Shown: piece by piece, positions 43,311 to 51,587 of the stretch
How positions within the stretch are numbered: the first letter of the stretch is position 1
How the letters are laid out: each line of letters opens with the position of its first letter
Source: Enhygromyxa salina
Lineage (GTDB): Bacteria; Myxococcota_A; Polyangia; Nannocystales; Nannocystaceae
NCBI RefSeq assembly: GCF_002994635.1
Contig: NZ_PVNL01000120.1
Location: forward strand, 1 to 64,000
Direction: 5' to 3'
DNA: 64,000 bases
Notes under the pieces: model-generated
Seen by the model: only the letters and a program-made list of their open reading frames with translations
Told to the model about the DNA's origin: nothing
Databases searched by the model: none
Position numbers and translations under genes: made by a program

Positions 43311-44282
43311 CTAGCCCTCGAGCAGCTGCTCGAGCCAGCCGCCGAACGTCTCGGTGCTCACGAACTCCCGCGCCTGTTCACTCAGCGCTCGCTGCAGCGT
43401 GGGCCGCCACGCCGCCTCGAGTCCCGAGCCGTCGAGGAACTCGCGGGCGCTGACCTGGCCGTGCTCGCTGACCACCTCCGACAAGATCTCGGCGACCTGA
43501 TCGCCGAGCCCGCGCCACGCGGCCAGTGCTCGCAGGATCGCCGCGACGTCGGCCGCGAACGCCTTGGGCGGGTACTTGTGGCGCTCTGCGATCAGCTGGT
43601 CGATGGGCAGGCCGAGTACGGCGTGCAGCACGTCGATCCTCCAGCTGACGAACTCGGGCACGAACGCGTCGGAGCTGACGCGCTCGATCATCATGTCGAT
43701 CGTGACCCCGAGGATGTCGTCGACGAAGCTCTTGACCTTGGGCTCGAGCTGGCGCTCGAGCTCGCCGCCGACCGCCGAGGCCACGCCCTTGGCGACCCCC
43801 GCCAGGCGCGACGCGAACCCGCCGCCGGGCAGCTTCGAGACCGCCGAGGTGTCCGGCATCATCGAGCGCATGCGCTTGCCAAACTCGAGCAGGTTGGCCT
43901 GCAGGATCTCGCGGATGATCGTGCGCATCGACGGGTGGTCGAGCAGCGTGCGGACCAGCTCACGATCGGGCTGGTAGGGGCGCCCCAGCGCCTGCTCGAG
44001 CGGGCCCAGCAAGGTCACCGGGAGCTTGTCGCCGAGCGCACCGTCGAGCCCGTCGACCCGCGCGAGCGCCCGGTCGACGCGGGTCTCGACCCAGCGCTCG
44101 AACTCGGGAGACCGGGCCGAGGCGCGGATCCCATCGCTCACCGCCTTGGCCAGCCACTGGTGATCGATCAGCTCGGCGATCGGTCGCGCGAGCACGTGAT
44201 CGAGACCCAGCTCGACCAGCGCGTCGACCTGGCGCGGCTCGTCGCGCAGTCGCTGCAGGGCTCGTGTCGTTGCGTCGTTCAT
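43311..44282 (-). CDS. Conserved-looking protein of unknown function coupled to pssA
   Basis: A 323-residue protein without signal peptide or clear membrane helices; it is Leu/Ala/Arg-rich and mostly helical (many L..LL..P patterns, RTIIREILQANLLEFGKRMR). I recognise no domain. ATG 44282 overlaps the pssA stop (ATGA on the minus strand), so it is probably translated with pssA and might serve in lipid or envelope biology. The open frame continues upstream into pssA but that part is only the antisense-like shadow of pssA. Confidence 0.68.
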   Translation of the reverse strand: MNDATTRALQRLRDEPRQVDALVELGLDHVLARPIAELIDHQWLAKAVSDGIRASARSPEFERWVETRVDRALARVDGLDGALGDKLPVTLLGPLEQALGRPYQPDRELVRTLLDHPSMRTIIREILQANLLEFGKRMRSMMPDTSAVSKLPGGGFASRLAGVAKGVASAVGGELERQLEPKVKSFVDDILGVTIDMMIERVSSDAFVPEFVSWRIDVLHAVLGLPIDQLIAERHKYPPKAFAADVAAILRALAAWRGLGDQVAEILSEVVSEHGQVSAREFLDGSGLEAAWRPTLQRALSEQAREFVSTETFGGWLEQLLEG

Positions 44283-45112
44283 GCCGACTCGGGATCCGGC
44301 TTGCCGCCAGACAGCAGCTCTTCGCGGTGCAGGGCACCGTACACGATGCCAGCCCCCATGAACGACAACGCGACGGCGAGCATGTACTCGGGGAACACGC
44401 GCATGAAGCCGAACACGTAGCACAGCGCCAGGTTGACCGCGGTGAAGACCTTGAACGCGCGGCCGGACTCGTGGCCGAGCTTGGGGATCACCAGGTTCGA
44501 GACCATCAGCAGCGCGAGCACCAGCGCGAACACGGGCAGGATCCCGAGCAGCCAGTCGAGCTGGTGGCGAAGGCCGATCAGGAGCAGCAGCGCGAGCACG
44601 CCGCCCGCGAAGGTCGACGCGGTGCCAAAGAACACCGGAGGCCCACCCTCGTCGTCGAGCACGTTGAACTTGGCGAGGCGCAGGGCGGCGCAGACGACGA
44701 ACAGCGCCAGCATGCCGTACATGATGTACATGCTGATCGGGCTGAGGCCCGCGTCGCCGAGCCAGCCCGTGAACAGCTCCGGGCGCGCGCGCATCAGCAA
44801 CAGGATCGTCCCGGCGGGCGCGACCCCAAACACGACGAGGTCGGCGAGGCTGTCGAGCTGCGCGCCAAATTTGCTGCTCGCGCCGAGCAGCCGCGCGACG
44901 GTGCCGTCGAGCTTGTCGAGCAGCACGCACCAGATCGTGAACCACCCGGCGAGTTCGAACTCGCCCTCGCTGGCGACCGCCAGCACGACCAGGCCGAACA
45001 CCAGGCTCAGTGACGTCACCGCGTTGGGGATCACGTAGCGCCAGGTCGCAACCCGATCGCTCGCCTGGTGCGTCGCCTGGTGCGGCGATTGTTGGGTGGC
45101 GTCGGCGGCCAT
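44279..45112 (-). CDS. pssA: CDP-diacylglycerol-serine O-phosphatidyltransferase
   Basis: PssA makes phosphatidylserine from CDP-diacylglycerol and serine, the first step to phosphatidylethanolamine. The 277-residue protein has about eight hydrophobic helices and the CDP-alcohol phosphotransferase signature D-x2-D-G-x2-A-R-x8-G-x3-D-x3-D as LDKLDGTVARLLGASSKFGAQLDSLAD, with all eight residues present. The N terminus (about 1-22) is Gln/His/Thr-rich. It starts at ATG 45112 and overlaps the following gene. A strong hairpin lies directly upstream, probably ending the lipoprotein transcript. Confidence 0.9.
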   Translation of the reverse strand: MAADATQQSPHQATHQASDRVATWRYVIPNAVTSLSLVFGLVVLAVASEGEFELAGWFTIWCVLLDKLDGTVARLLGASSKFGAQLDSLADLVVFGVAPAGTILLLMRARPELFTGWLGDAGLSPISMYIMYGMLALFVVCAALRLAKFNVLDDEGGPPVFFGTASTFAGGVLALLLLIGLRHQLDWLLGILPVFALVLALLMVSNLVIPKLGHESGRAFKVFTAVNLALCYVFGFMRVFPEYMLAVALSFMGAGIVYGALHREELLSGGKPDPESA

Positions 45113-45130
45113 CTGCGGGGCATTAACACC

Positions 45131-45166
45131 ACATCCCCCGACCGAGGCAAGCTCGACGGGGGATGT
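45131..45166 (-). terminator. Hairpin terminator candidate between the YtkA-like lipoprotein gene and pssA
   Basis: ACATCCCCCG (45131-45140) and CGGGGGATGT (45157-45166) are perfect 10-base complements; an inner stem CGAG/CTCG (45143-45146, 45152-45155) extends it. It lies 28 bases past the stop of the leftward lipoprotein gene (45194) and upstream of pssA. On the minus strand it is followed by GGTGTTAATG, only a weak T-rich stretch. It is a good candidate terminator, possibly leaving some readthrough into pssA. Confidence 0.6.
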
Positions 45167-45193
45167 CGGGGGGAGCGGGGCGCCAGGCGGCGA

Positions 45194-45658
45194 TCAGTCG
45201 ATCTCGAACGCGAGGCTGATCGACTCGCGCATGCTGGTGCCGACGGCGACGTCGAAGTCGAAGTTCCACACGCCCTCGTCGGTGAGCACCACGTTCTCGA
45301 TCCGGTACTGGCCATCACCGATGTAGGTCACGACGGGCTCGGTCTCCATCGCCTGGTCGCGCTTGGGCATCCAGGCGTCGATGTCGACGCGAGCGCCGGG
45401 GATGCCCTGGCCAGGCGCGTCGGCGTGGACCGGATCGTGGAAGCCAAGCCGCAGGACCAGGTCGTTGCGGCCGACTTGGATGTCCCCGGTGTCACTCCAC
45501 AGCATCACGCGAAACGCGCCCTGGTCGCTATCCCAGGCCATGCCGTCCTCGAAGTTCTCCACGGCGCGGGTCTCGACGTCACCTTCGTCGCTGGCGTCGC
45601 AGGCCGTGAGGGGGCAGAGCAGGGCGAGGGCGAGTAGTGCGGACTTGATGTGTGACAT
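45194..45658 (-). CDS. YtkA-like lipoprotein 1
   Basis: A 154-residue signal-II lipoprotein (LLCPLTAC, C20). The mature domain (about 35-150) resembles the YtkA-like beta-sandwich: FRVMLWSDTGDIQVGRNDLVLRLGF, DAPGQGIPGARVDIDAWMP, YIGDGQYRIENVVLTDEGVWNF. Such domains are found in copper-handling and cytochrome-oxidase-related extracytoplasmic proteins, but the function here is not known. The second lipoprotein gene, 247 bases away, is a clear paralogue. ATG 45658; an A8 run and a TTGACG-like box lie 95-110 bases upstream, suggesting its own promoter. Confidence 0.8.
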   Translation of the reverse strand: MSHIKSALLALALLCPLTACDASDEGDVETRAVENFEDGMAWDSDQGAFRVMLWSDTGDIQVGRNDLVLRLGFHDPVHADAPGQGIPGARVDIDAWMPKRDQAMETEPVVTYIGDGQYRIENVVLTDEGVWNFDFDVAVGTSMRESISLAFEID

Positions 45659-45790
45659 GAGGAACCTCCCGAGAGTCGTGGGTGACGGTGTGGGTGGTGT
45701 AGGTGCGTGTCCCCAAAGGACATTCATAGGAAGCCTCATCCACTCCCACGCCGTCAAGCATTTTTTTTCGTGTGAGGTCGCAGATGTAGG

Positions 45791-45819
45791 ACACTGTGCT
45801 CTTGCCAAATAAACAGTGT
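45791..45819. promoter_or_regulatory. Dyad ACACTGT-N15-ACAGTGT between paralogous lipoprotein genes
   Basis: ACACTGT (45791-45797) and ACAGTGT (45813-45819) are perfect complements 15 bases apart; the flanking GG/CC extend it with one bulged base. It lies downstream of lipoprotein 2 and about 135 bases upstream of lipoprotein 1. It may be a regulator site or a weak terminator stem; the T8 run at 45761-45768 lies upstream on the plus strand. Function is not settled. Confidence 0.3.
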
Positions 45820-45904
45820 TCCTGGGTGGTAGCGTGGGCGCGGCATCGCGCAGAGCCGGGACTGTACCAGGGATCAGTCGACCGAAATGCGCGGGGCCCG
45901 CTGA

Positions 45905-46378
45905 TTAATCGGGAACCGAGAACACGAACGCGACCGACTCATCGATCGTGGCGCCCACCGCGATGCTCAGCTCGAACCGCCAGATCCCCGGTTCGCTGAG
46001 CTCGAGCCCGATGATCTCGTAGCGGCCATCCCCGAGGTACTGGCCGCGCAGGTCGCTCACGACCCCTGATCCGTCCGCCATGTACGCATCGAGCTGCACG
46101 TCCGCCCCAGGGATCCCCACCCCGGGGTCTTCTGGATCGTGCGCGTCGTGAAATCCGACTCGCGCGACCAGGCTGTTCTCGCCGACCTCGAGCCCGTCGC
46201 GGCTGGACAGCACCACGCGAAAAGCGCCGCCCTCGGTATCCTTGGCGACGCCATCTTCAAATAGCTCTGCGTTCCTCGCGGCGATGTCCTGACTGTCGGA
46301 GTCACATGCGCCCAGCGTGAGCACAGCGCAGAGCGAGAGAGCCAGACAGGTGAATCGACGCAGCCGAGGGCGAGGCAT
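45905..46378 (-). CDS. YtkA-like lipoprotein 2 (paralogue of the preceding gene)
   Basis: A 157-residue signal-II lipoprotein (LTLGAC, C25). It shares with lipoprotein 1 the ordered motifs FEDG(V/M)A.D...GAFRV, LVxRxGFHD, PGxGIPGAxVxxDA, YxGDGxYxI and the terminal VGxxxxESxxxxF pattern, so the two arose by duplication. It likewise belongs to the YtkA-like fold. Separate upstream regions suggest the pair is not simply one operon. Its 5' gap contains the sequence CACACGG...CGTGTG (46437-46468), a small inverted repeat of uncertain role. Confidence 0.78.
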   Translation of the reverse strand: MPRPRLRRFTCLALSLCAVLTLGACDSDSQDIAARNAELFEDGVAKDTEGGAFRVVLSSRDGLEVGENSLVARVGFHDAHDPEDPGVGIPGADVQLDAYMADGSGVVSDLRGQYLGDGRYEIIGLELSEPGIWRFELSIAVGATIDESVAFVFSVPD

Positions 46379-46548
46379 GCCGGCTTACAAGGCAAGCGCT
46401 GTTCCAGATCCGAAAAGTTCCCACTGGCACAAAGATCACACGGTTTTTCCCAGATCCTGTGTCGTGTGCGTGCGCGCACCCCTGGCTAGAAACGTTGAGC
46501 GAGAGTCGTCAATGCGCTCGGCTGCTGGCCATGACGTCGGCGTCAGAC

Positions 46549-47073
46549 CTAAAACCCGACGGGCTTGCCGAGCATCATGCGGGCCTGGGCCAGGATCTCG
46601 CGCAGCTGCGGATCATCGATCGCGTTGAGCGCGTCCAGGGTCTCGCTCGGGACCTCGGGTTCGAGGACGGGCGTGCGATCGACGGGGATCGGCTCGGGCG
46701 GCGGTGGCGGTCGACGCTCGCTCAACGGCGGGAGCTCACCGACGTAGCCGTCGATCAGCTCGACCTCGCTGTCGGGCCAGGCCGCGCGGAGCTGGGTCAT
46801 CACGTCCTGGCGCCAGTAGGTCATCTCGTGTAGCCACTGGCTGTCGTGTACGTGGACGATCAAGCGCCCGCCCTGGACGAGCATGGGCCACACGTGATCC
46901 GCAAAGCTGGCCGGGAACAGCTCGATCCACAGGTTGCGCAGCCGCGACAGCCGCTGGACCTCGGTCGGGACGTGCCGCTCGATGACCTCGGTGATGACCG
47001 TGGCCAGGTCGACGCGGCCGCGACGCTTGGGCCGACGCTTCTTCGCGCGCGGCTTGTCGGCGGGGGTCGCCAT
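46549..47073 (-). CDS. DciA-like (DUF721) protein
   Basis: A 174-residue protein with a very basic N terminus (about 1-22) and a DUF721 core (about 23-110): ITEVIERHV, WIELFPASFADHVWP, GGRLIVHVHDSQWLHEMTYWR. In many bacteria DUF721 proteins (DciA) help load the DnaB replicative helicase. The C terminus (about 115-174) is Pro-rich. The ATG at 47073 is chosen because the longer frame upstream overlaps the divergent lipoprotein region. It diverges from the lipoprotein at 47101. Confidence 0.75.
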   Translation of the reverse strand: MATPADKPRAKKRRPKRRGRVDLATVITEVIERHVPTEVQRLSRLRNLWIELFPASFADHVWPMLVQGGRLIVHVHDSQWLHEMTYWRQDVMTQLRAAWPDSEVELIDGYVGELPPLSERRPPPPPEPIPVDRTPVLEPEVPSETLDALNAIDDPQLREILAQARMMLGKPVGF

Positions 47074-47100
47074 CGGCGAACACCATGCCACACGCCCGGC

Positions 47101-47517
47101 ATGCTGGTCATGCTGGTCACGCTGGCCATGCTCGCGGGCACGCTGGGCTGCGCCAACGTTGGCCAGTGGTCGGTCAGCGAGGCGCGGACCTGTGCGCCCA
47201 AGGCCGCGCCGCGGGTGTGCGTGAGCGCGGCGCCAGACTTTGGCCACGTCGTCGAGCTCGCGGGTGTCGAGCTGCTCCCGGGCGAGTGCGCGGTCGCGGT
47301 CGGCGAGGGCCGCGGCGGGCTCGTGCGAGTCGAGACCCACGACCCTCAGCGCGCGCGCCAGTCCAGCTGGCTCAACGTGCCGCGCGGCCAGGCCACGGTC
47401 GTGGAGATCGGCGAGGACGGAAAGCCGCGGCGGACCGGCCGCCTGATCTGCGACGGCACCCCCTACGAGCTCGGTGCCGACTCGGTCAGCGTGGGTGCAG
47501 CAGGGCGTCGCGAGTAG
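47101..47517 (+). CDS. Small putative lipoprotein
   Basis: A 138-residue protein with a hydrophobic N terminus and lipobox GTLGC (C17). The mature domain shows several cysteines (TCAPKAAPRVC, GECAVAV, LICDG), suggesting disulfides. No family is recognised. It is divergent from the DciA-like gene, with starts 27 bases apart, and its 3' end overlaps that of the leftward 514-residue lipoprotein by 32 bases. The earliest Met codons in frame lie close together, so the exact start is uncertain. Confidence 0.65.
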   Translation: MLVMLVTLAMLAGTLGCANVGQWSVSEARTCAPKAAPRVCVSAAPDFGHVVELAGVELLPGECAVAVGEGRGGLVRVETHDPQRARQSSWLNVPRGQATVVEIGEDGKPRRTGRLICDGTPYELGADSVSVGAAGRRE

Positions 47518-49030
47518 CCAGGGCGAAGCGCTGGCGCGTCCGCGTGTCGCGACTGGTCTGGCTCGATCCCGGGGGCCACTGCCCGGCGACCCGTGGCCTC
47601 AGGCGGGCCAGCGCACCGTCGTCGACCGCGTCGAGCAGCGCGAACAACAGGTCATGGTGGGCCCGGACCACGTCGTCGTTGGCGTCGAGCAGCTCGTGGA
47701 TCGCGTCGGGTCGCCAGCGCAGGGTCCTGACTACGCGGGCCCGTGCGTGGCTACGCGCGAAGTCAGGGCCGCGTCCGTGGGCGACCTTCAGCCAGGCGTG
47801 GGCCTCTTCGGCGACCCGCGCGGGGTTGGGCCACTCGACGGGGAGCTCGGGCTCGAGCGCGTGGCTGCTGGCGACGTGGCGCGAGCTCGGGGTCGTGCGG
47901 CGCGCTCGCTCGACCCGCCGGGCCAGGCGTCGCTCGTACTCTCGCAGGTCACGCTCGCGCAGATCCTCGGTGACCACCGCCGCGAGCGGGTCGAGCCCGT
48001 AGCCCCCGGTCGCGGACCCACGCTGCATCGCGCGGTCGAGCGCGAGGTCGATGAAGCCATGGTCGAACAGGCGATCGAGCTCGTGAACGAAGGGCAGCAA
48101 TAGGTCCGTACCCAGCACGGGCGCGTCGCTGCGCTGGCGGGCCCGCGCCGCGATCCGCCCGGTCGGACCGCTGGACTCGAGGTACGCGCGGGTCCGCTGG
48201 CGCTCGACGGCCAGCAGCGCGGGATCGCCAGCGTGGGGCGTGTTCTCGAGATCGATGAGCAGCGCGAGCAGCTCGAGCTCGGTGTCCGCGAAGGTCCGCT
48301 CGAGCCCAGCCACGCGGCGCTGCCAGTAAAACCGACAGAAGCTGCGCCCGTGAAACAGCGCCGGACCTGCGAGCAGCCGGGCGAACGGGGGCAGGGGACG
48401 GCCCGCGCGAAGGCCCAGGGACGCGAGCGCCTGCAGATAGATCCGGGCCAAGAGCGCGTGGGCCTGGGTCCGGCGCAGCTCGTCGAGCTCCGGCTCGCGC
48501 AGCAGCGCGTGGGCCAGCTCGACGGACGCGAGGATCCGATCATCGATCGGGGTCAGCAGCGCCGTCGCAGGATCGAGCAGCTCGGCGGGCAGCGGCTGAC
48601 TGGCGTGATCCAGCATCGCGAGCCGGACCAGGCCCTGCAGCTCGGCGTCACGATCGAGGGCCGCGACCATCGTCGCGGCTTCGGCCGCGCTGCCGACCTC
48701 GAGCAGGACCCGCCGCAGCTGGCTGTGGTCGAGCCTGATCCCGGGGCACAGAACCGGCAGCAGCCCGACATCCGCGCCGCTGCGGGCGGCCCGTTGGTGC
48801 AGGGCCGCGCAGTCGGGGACTGGCTCGACCGGGTCGGCGTCCGCGGCTGGCTCGCCGCTCGCGCCGTCCGACTCGATCGCGGCGTCGATCTGGGTCTGGA
48901 CCTGCCCGGGCGTGGATCCTGGCACCGCGTCATCTTCAGCGCCGCAGCCCAACGGCGCTGCCAGCCACAGCGCCGTCACCACGCGCCGAGCCCATGGACG
49001 TAGCCTCTGACCCTGCTGCGGCGCGGACAC
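47486..49030 (-). CDS. Putative lipoprotein of unknown function
   Basis: A 514-residue protein with N-terminal LWLAAPLGC (C29), an acidic spacer (about 30-70) and a long helical, Leu/Ala/Arg-rich remainder without recognised domains; VELAHALLREPELDELR and HELDRLFDHGFIDLALDRAM are typical of the pattern. It lies nine bases after the PilZ gene stop, in the same direction, and converges with the small lipoprotein, sharing 32 bases at their 3' ends. Confidence 0.65.
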   Translation of the reverse strand: MSAPQQGQRLRPWARRVVTALWLAAPLGCGAEDDAVPGSTPGQVQTQIDAAIESDGASGEPAADADPVEPVPDCAALHQRAARSGADVGLLPVLCPGIRLDHSQLRRVLLEVGSAAEAATMVAALDRDAELQGLVRLAMLDHASQPLPAELLDPATALLTPIDDRILASVELAHALLREPELDELRRTQAHALLARIYLQALASLGLRAGRPLPPFARLLAGPALFHGRSFCRFYWQRRVAGLERTFADTELELLALLIDLENTPHAGDPALLAVERQRTRAYLESSGPTGRIAARARQRSDAPVLGTDLLLPFVHELDRLFDHGFIDLALDRAMQRGSATGGYGLDPLAAVVTEDLRERDLREYERRLARRVERARRTTPSSRHVASSHALEPELPVEWPNPARVAEEAHAWLKVAHGRGPDFARSHARARVVRTLRWRPDAIHELLDANDDVVRAHHDLLFALLDAVDDGALARLRPRVAGQWPPGSSQTSRDTRTRQRFALATRDALLHPR

Positions 49031-49039
49031 GGCTAACCG

Positions 49040-49681
49040 CTACTGCTCGACGAGCCGACGGATGACCTCGCGCAGGCGGTGCACGCCGCCCATGTCGCGG
49101 GCCATGAACTCGAGCCCGACGCCCTCGTCGTTTTGCGAGTTGCGGACGACCGCGAGGATCTCGAGCGGCCGGGCGCTGCCGGGCGGCGTGATCTCGATGA
49201 TCACCTCGTCCTCGACGTCGGGCCGGTCTTGGGTGAGCAGCAGCGAGCCGCCCTCGGAGATCTCCGAGAGCGCCGCGGTCTTGAAGTCGCGCTCGTTGCG
49301 GCGGCGCCACCGGACCTCGACGAGGACCGGGAGCCGAACATGGCGGCGGCGCGCGGTGAGCTTGATGTCACCTGTCGCCACGCGCTTGAGGAACTGGACC
49401 TTGCGCCACTCCGAGCCGGCGCACATCACGGTTCCGCCCGCGCGGACCCGCAGCCGGGGTCGGGCGGCGTGCCACTCCTGGCCGATCGCGCGGACCATCA
49501 TCTTGCCTGGCAGGCCGGTGAAGGACAGCTCGAGGAGGACCTCTTCGCCGGGCTCGAAGCCGTCCGTCGTAAACACCTCGAGCGCGCTATCCTGACGGAT
49601 CGCCGCGACGAAGTCCTCTGGGGTGCCGTAATGCGAGCGTATTTTTCGCAAGGAAACGTACGTCCGTCCGCGTGTGCGCAC
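49040..49681 (-). CDS. PilZ-domain protein
   Basis: The C-terminal half (about 115-213) is a PilZ domain, the common c-di-GMP receptor: ARRRHVRLPVLVEVR carries the RxxxR motif, followed by SEISEGGSLLL, where the usual D/NxSxxG is E-I-S-E-G-G, and VGLEFM. The N-terminal part contains FEPGEEVLLELSFTGLPGKM, a small beta-domain of the type found ahead of PilZ domains. Start choice is uncertain: GTG 49681 (213 residues) and TTG 49651 are both in frame, and the frame remains open to 49798. The FHA-GGDEF enzyme at 25188 is a possible source of c-di-GMP. Confidence 0.75.
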   Translation of the reverse strand: MRTRGRTYVSLRKIRSHYGTPEDFVAAIRQDSALEVFTTDGFEPGEEVLLELSFTGLPGKMMVRAIGQEWHAARPRLRVRAGGTVMCAGSEWRKVQFLKRVATGDIKLTARRRHVRLPVLVEVRWRRRNERDFKTAALSEISEGGSLLLTQDRPDVEDEVIIEITPPGSARPLEILAVVRNSQNDEGVGLEFMARDMGGVHRLREVIRRLVEQ

Positions 49682-49850
49682 GCTACCACAGTTGGCGAGA
49701 ACGTGCGCTCGTTTCGTCACCCTCGGATCACGTTTGTTAGGCCGAGGGGCGGTTTTGCAACGTGCGGAAACACGCGCACTGGCGTACGCCCGCTGCACTT
49801 GGGGTCGCGGTGGACGAGGATCTGAGCCCGACCTCGCCTATGGTCGCACC

Positions 49851-50579
49851 ATGCCCGAGGACACAGGCGCGCGACCGCTCGTGCTGTTGCCAACCTACAA
49901 TGAGCGAGAAAACCTCGAGGGCATCCTCGACGCGATCTTTGCGGTCCAGCCCGACTTCCATGTGTTGGTGATCGACGACGCCAGCCCCGACGGGACCGGT
50001 GAGCTCGCGGATCGCCGGGCCGCCGCCGACGAGCGGGTCGCCGTGCTGCACCGCAGCGGCAAGCAGGGTCTGGGCAAGGCCTACGTGGCGGGCTTCGAGT
50101 GGGGCCTCGCCCACGCGCGCGGCTACACCCACCTGTTCGAGATGGACGCCGACTTCTCCCACGATCCGCGCTACCTCGGCGCGCTGCTGCGGGCCTGCAC
50201 CGAGGGCGGCGCCGACATGTCGATCGGCAGCCGCTACGTGCCCGGCGGTGGCACCCGCGGGTGGCCCTGGCACCGCCAGCTGCTGTCGCGCGGGGGTGGC
50301 CTGTACGCACGCACGCTGCTCGGCCTGGAGATCCGCGATCCGACCGCGGGCTTCATCTGCTTTACCCGGCGGGTGCTCGAGACCCTGGATCTGCACGCGC
50401 TCGCGACCCGCGGCTACGGGTTTCAGATCGAGCTCAAGTACCGGGCGGTGCGCGCCGGCATGCGGATCCTCGAGGTCCCGATCGTGTTCGTCGAGCGCGA
50501 GCGCGGGCAGTCGAAGATGGACGCCAAGATCGCGGCCGAGGCGTTGGTCAAGGTGCTCGGCCTGCGCCTGCGCGGATGA
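49851..50579 (+). CDS. Polyprenol monophosphomannose synthase (DPM1-like, GT2)
   Basis: A 242-residue family-2 glycosyltransferase that makes polyprenyl-phosphate mannose (or a related sugar) from GDP-mannose. Motifs: VLLPTYNERENL (N terminus), IDDASPDGTGELA, the metal-binding EMDADFSHDP (D99, D101), SRYVPGG, and the C-terminal IVFVERERGQSKM. There is no C-terminal membrane anchor, as in soluble DPM1-type enzymes. ATG 49851 is used; the frame is longer upstream but overlaps the PilZ gene's 5' region. The polyprenyl-sugar product could feed a GT-C transferase such as the DUF2723 protein. Confidence 0.88.
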   Translation: MPEDTGARPLVLLPTYNERENLEGILDAIFAVQPDFHVLVIDDASPDGTGELADRRAAADERVAVLHRSGKQGLGKAYVAGFEWGLAHARGYTHLFEMDADFSHDPRYLGALLRACTEGGADMSIGSRYVPGGGTRGWPWHRQLLSRGGGLYARTLLGLEIRDPTAGFICFTRRVLETLDLHALATRGYGFQIELKYRAVRAGMRILEVPIVFVERERGQSKMDAKIAAEALVKVLGLRLRG

Positions 50580-50655
50580 GTGTTCGGGCCCCCAGCAGTG
50601 CCCGCGTGGGCGGGCGCCGTTTCGTGGGCGTTCGCGGGGGGCTATAAGCCCAGCC

Positions 50656-51552
50656 GTGAGCACCAAGGTCTGGCTGTCGACCCACGCGCGGGTCCTCGAT
50701 CCGCAAGACGCGAACATCAGTGTGTTCGATCGCGGCTTCCTCTATGGAGACAGCGTGTACGAGACCTTGCGGACCGCGGGCGGTCGGGTCGTGGAGATCG
50801 GTCCGCACCTCGACCGGCTGCGTCGCAGCGCCGAGGGCATCGCGTTCGAGCTGCCGTTCACCGACGCGCAGATCACCGACGCGCTGCACGAGACGGTGGC
50901 GGCCGCCGCCAACCCCGACAGCCGAATTCGCGTGGTCGTGACCCGCGGCGCCGGCCCGATCGCGCTCGACACCCGCGAGGTCGAGTCCCCCGTGCTGGTG
51001 ATCATGGTCTCGCCGATCGTGGTCCCGACCCCGGAGGAGTACGAGCGGGGGATCTCGGCGGTCATCGTCGGGCGCGAGGGCTCGATCCGACCGGGGCTCA
51101 AGACCGGCAACTACCTCGGCAACATCTTGGCCCTGCGTCACGCTCACGAGCTTGGGGCCGAGGACGCGATCATGTGCAACGAGCGCGGCGAGGTGGCCGA
51201 GGGCGCGACCTCGAACCTGTTCATGGTCGTCGACGGCTCGGTCCACACTCCCTCGCTGGCGACCGGCCTGCTCGCGGGCATCACCCGCGGGGTCGTCATC
51301 GAGCTGCTCGAGCGACGGCTGGGGATCCCCACCTGCGAGCGATCGATCAACACGGAGGAGCTGAGCGTGGCGGACGAGCTGTTTCTGACCAGCTCCGTGC
51401 GGGGCGTGATGCCCGTGACCACGCTCGGCGGCCGCACGGTCGGTGGCGGGACCGCGGGCCCGGTGACCCGGCGTGTCCAGGCCATCTATGAGGAGTTCCT
51501 GGATGCTGGTGGCGCTGCGTCGCCTCTTGCCCTGCGCGACGACGACGACTAG
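50656..51552 (+). CDS. Class IV PLP aminotransferase (branched-chain/D-amino-acid/aminodeoxychorismate type)
   Basis: A 298-residue fold-type IV PLP enzyme. The PLP lysine is K149 in GLKTGNYLGNILA; E182 (NERGEVAEGATSNLF) and the C-terminal LTSSVRGVMPVT loop are present. The family includes IlvE, D-amino-acid transaminase and PabC; sequence alone does not decide, although the LKTGNYL and EGATSNLF motifs are common to all. GTG 50656 gives the normal length. It lies 76 bases after the mannosyltransferase gene. The C-terminal tail ends in DDDD. Confidence 0.85.
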   Translation: MSTKVWLSTHARVLDPQDANISVFDRGFLYGDSVYETLRTAGGRVVEIGPHLDRLRRSAEGIAFELPFTDAQITDALHETVAAAANPDSRIRVVVTRGAGPIALDTREVESPVLVIMVSPIVVPTPEEYERGISAVIVGREGSIRPGLKTGNYLGNILALRHAHELGAEDAIMCNERGEVAEGATSNLFMVVDGSVHTPSLATGLLAGITRGVVIELLERRLGIPTCERSINTEELSVADELFLTSSVRGVMPVTTLGGRTVGGGTAGPVTRRVQAIYEEFLDAGGAASPLALRDDDD

Positions 51553-51587
51553 GGTACCGCCCCACGCGAGAGCGGAGACGAGCCAAC

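Noticed and set aside
45729..45757. Sigma-70-type promoter (TTGACG with TATGAA) for YtkA-like lipoprotein 1
   Set aside because: The -35-like box and A8 tract are suggestive, but spacing to the nearest good -10-like box is 23 bases, so I did not annotate a promoter.
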